This document shows positions 6,639 to 8,427 of a stretch of 8,427 nucleotides of DNA, one piece after another (the first letter of the stretch is position 1; every line of letters begins with the position of its first letter). A model generated the notes under the pieces. It worked only from the letters and a program-made list of their open reading frames with translations. It made no database searches and was not told where the DNA came from. This DNA comes from Thermodesulfovibrionia bacterium (lineage in GTDB: Bacteria; Nitrospirota; Thermodesulfovibrionia; UBA6902): assembly GCA_947258735.1 (NCBI GenBank), contig CAMYJJ010000131.1:1-8427 (forward strand), written 5' to 3'. A program made the position numbers and the translations under genes.

Positions 6639-7309
6639 CTCATTACTCCTTCCATATCCGCCCTTACATACTCTTCAACAACGACCTTTATATGATTTCT
6701 TATACTTTCTATACTGTGCATGAACGGATCAATGGCCCTTATTCTGTCAGCAAGCTCTTTTCTGAAAAGTGAGTGTTCAATCCATCTTGAAAAATCATCT
6801 ACAATTCCCTCACCGAGACGCACCCTTGAATCATAAAAGTGGTAATATATGCTGCCGGGATCAACATGCTGCAAGGCGACGAGAAATTCGGCCAGGTTCT
6901 TTGTTATGAGCCCAACCGGGAAGACAACGCTGACAGTCTCATTAAAGTAAAATTCATTTCCGCTCGTGACGTCCCTTGGCTCCGGAACGGTCCTGAGAAA
7001 AGCATCGATTTCCCGTATGAGTTCATTTCTCACAGCCTTGATGGTTTTCAGGGTATACGGATCTATGCTTGTAAGGCGTTCAGCAAGGGCCCTCTCTTCA
7101 AGGTATTCACCGGCCCATTGAGAGAAATCATTTGTATAATCCAGCATATGGCCCTTAAGGAAATACTGGTGAGTATGGTGGAATATGGATTCATCTCCCA
7201 CGGCAGCAATGAGCTTCCTTAATTCTTTCAGATTTTTTGCATGTTTACCGGTAGATTTAATGATACTGACACACTGCTTGAATTCAAAGGACCTTGTTGA
7301 TTTTGCCAA
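6635..7309 (-). CDS. DUF5752-like protein of two internal repeats, coupled to trehalose synthase
   Basis: This soluble 224-residue protein lacks a signal peptide or membrane segment. From memory it resembles the DUF5752 family, often encoded beside trehalose or other glycosyltransferases; its function is unknown to me. It is a direct internal duplication. Half A (8-105) and half B (120-215) share F-x-F-x3-V-S, a glycine then K-N-L-x-E, S-I-[FY]-[HY]-H, D-F-S-x-W, L-A-[ED]-R, I-D-P and R-N at matching spacings. Half A has a histidine cluster (H44, H45, H47) that is Y156, H157, Y159 in half B. The start is TTG at 7309, supported by GAGAGG seven bases upstream; no ATG, GTG or other TTG occurs in frame before the upstream stop. 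The stop overlaps the trehalose synthase start, suggesting stoichiometric production and a joint or regulatory role. Confidence 0.75.
   Translation of the reverse strand: MAKSTRSFEFKQCVSIIKSTGKHAKNLKELRKLIAAVGDESIFHHTHQYFLKGHMLDYTNDFSQWAGEYLEERALAERLTSIDPYTLKTIKAVRNELIREIDAFLRTVPEPRDVTSGNEFYFNETVSVVFPVGLITKNLAEFLVALQHVDPGSIYYHFYDSRVRLGEGIVDDFSRWIEHSLFRKELADRIRAIDPFMHSIESIRNHIKVVVEEYVRADMEGVMS
6646..6651 (-). promoter_or_regulatory. Ribosome binding site for the trehalose synthase TTG start
   Basis: AAGGAG, inside the last codons of the DUF5752-like gene, lies seven bases before the TTG at 6638. It supports the unusual TTG start and translational coupling, because ribosomes finishing the upstream gene stop on the overlapping TGA. 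Confidence 0.7.
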
Positions 7310-7316
7310 ATTTACG

Positions 7317-7322
7317 CCTCTC
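7317..7322 (-). promoter_or_regulatory. Ribosome binding site for the DUF5752-like gene
   Basis: GAGAGG on the minus strand lies seven bases before the TTG at 7309 and decides that start, as the frame offers no ATG, GTG or other TTG upstream of it. Confidence 0.6.
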
Positions 7323-7338
7323 TTATATAAACGGTTCT

Positions 7339-7367
7339 TTGAGGATAAGGAATCGGTATGCCCTCAA
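7339..7367. repeat. Hairpin-forming inverted repeat ahead of the DUF5752-like gene
   Basis: TTGAGG and CCTCAA form perfect six-base arms around 17 bases, and inside them GGAAT/ATGCC can add a partial inner stem with a CGGT loop. It lies 30-58 bases upstream of the TTG start, in the 106 bp gap after the M23 gene. No T-run follows on the minus strand, so it does not look like a terminator; it may be a leader structure or chance. Confidence 0.25.
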
Positions 7368-7415
7368 TTACATACGTGTTATATATCTTTGTTCTGATAC
7401 ATCCGAATTAACAGT

Positions 7416-8427
7416 TTATCCTGATACGTTGCTTTTATCCCGAAAGGCCATGACAGGCTGAATTATTGAAGCGATTCTGGTGTCAAAGCGTTCCACAACG
7501 TTCCTGAATTCAGCCATCAATTTCTTTGGGACCGATGTGCCCCGCGGAAGCTTTATCTTCAGCGGGTCGACAAATCTTCCGTTAAACTTGATCCTGTAAT
7601 CAAGATGCGGGCCTGTTGAAAGTCCTGTGCTTCCGACATAGCCGATTATATCTCCCTGGGAAACCTTCACCCCTTTTCGGATTTTCTTTGGAATTTTTGA
7701 AAGATGTCCGTAGTATGTTGTGTAGCCTCCCCGGTGCTTGACTTTAACCATCCTGCCGTTCTGACCTTTGTATCCTGCGAACAGGACGGTTCCGCTTCCC
7801 GCAGAAGATACAGGCGTGCCTGTTGGGGCTGCATAGTCAATCCCCAGGTGAGGTCTGTGTATCCTGAGTATGGGATGATATCGCCTCTTGCTGAATCTCG
7901 AGCTGATATATTTAAATTTCAGGGGAGATCTTAGAAGGGCCTTTTTCAGAGACGTGCCTTGACCGTCAAAATAGTCCACATACCCGTCAGTTTCATACCT
8001 ATATGCCTCGTGGATTTTACCGTTATTTATGAATTCTGCTGCCAGGATATCACCAAACCCTTTAAATACCTCATCAACCCATAATTCCTCAACGATAATT
8101 TTGACAGAATCTCCGCTTCTTATATCACTTGAAAAATCAATGTCCCATGCATAAATATCTGAAAGCTTCAGAGCCAGTTTGTGGTACTCCCTGTGTGCAC
8201 CGGGCATGGCATTTGAGAGATTATCAGTAATATGTAAAGAGAGCGAACCAGTTTTTTTTGTGACAGGCAATGTAATTTTTCTGGATGTAAAACCTTCTTC
8301 ACTCTTTGTTATATCCAGAAATGAGGTATCATCAATTCCCAAATGCATTTTCCGTACCGTCTTTTCTTCTTTATCGACTTCAAAGCGATACAGGCTTCCA
8401 ACAGATATCATTGATAAATTATGGATG
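7416..8427 (-). CDS. M23 (LytM-type) murein endopeptidase, N-terminus cut by window edge
   Basis: The frame is open to the right edge. An ATG at 8411 gives 331 residues but has no ribosome site, and in-frame codons continue upstream, so the true start is probably outside; full-length MepM-like proteins have about 430 residues with an N-terminal membrane or signal segment. Numbered from that ATG, residues 1-170 resemble the regulatory N-terminal region of MepM/Csd3-like proteins, and about 180-290 form the zinc peptidase domain: H188 and D192 (HLGID) are metal ligands, H236 (YYGHLS) is a catalytic histidine, and GPHLDY carries H269. The second histidine of the classical HxH, normally a zinc ligand, is aspartate here (D271). 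The family cuts peptide cross-links of periplasmic peptidoglycan to allow growth or division. A 106 bp gap separates it from the DUF5752-like gene. Confidence 0.87.
   Translation of the reverse strand, partial: IHNLSMISVGSLYRFEVDKEEKTVRKMHLGIDDTSFLDITKSEEGFTSRKITLPVTKKTGSLSLHITDNLSNAMPGAHREYHKLALKLSDIYAWDIDFSSDIRSGDSVKIIVEELWVDEVFKGFGDILAAEFINNGKIHEAYRYETDGYVDYFDGQGTSLKKALLRSPLKFKYISSRFSKRRYHPILRIHRPHLGIDYAAPTGTPVSSAGSGTVLFAGYKGQNGRMVKVKHRGGYTTYYGHLSKIPKKIRKGVKVSQGDIIGYVGSTGLSTGPHLDYRIKFNGRFVDPLKIKLPRGTSVPKKLMAEFRNVVERFDTRIASIIQPVMAFRDKSNVSG

Overview
The window carries six genes, all on the minus strand, with intact frames and about 43-45% GC by eye. Multihaem cytochrome c, a TreT-type trehalose synthase next to a DUF5752-like protein, an M23 endopeptidase and dispersed GTCATgCCCG palindromes together suggest an anaerobic or facultative Gram-negative bacterium. 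Nitrospirota (Thermodesulfovibrionia) or Desulfobacterota would fit; this is inferred from gene content, and no taxonomic marker is present.

In transcription order (right to left): the C-terminal part of an M23 (LytM) murein endopeptidase enters from the right edge (7416-8427). After a 106 bp gap come a DUF5752-like two-repeat protein (6635-7309) and a TreT-like GT4 glycosyltransferase (5418-6638). These two overlap by four bases, both start with TTG and both have good Shine-Dalgarno sites, so they are a translationally coupled pair. After another gap, which holds a candidate promoter and a palindromic repeat element, come two different ClC family proteins 34 bp apart: ClC plus two CBS domains (3409-5163) and a shorter ClC without CBS (2001-3374). 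A 394 bp AT-rich gap with a second copy of the palindromic element leads to a secreted c-type cytochrome with at least five haems, whose gene runs off the left edge (1-1606).

Three modules can be read: cell-wall hydrolysis; trehalose synthesis (osmotic or desiccation solute, or glucose recycling); and anion/proton exchange at the inner membrane. The trehalose and ClC modules could both serve osmotic or pH stress, but that link is inference from proximity only. The cytochrome has its own long upstream region and is probably regulated separately.

I found no convincing new multigene system. The points most worth checking are the internal duplication of the DUF5752-like protein and its coupling to TreT, the palindromic element inserted against the ClC-CBS start, and substitutions at usually conserved positions in the ClC-CBS and M23 proteins. 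No tRNA, rRNA, CRISPR array, insertion sequence or transposase was seen.
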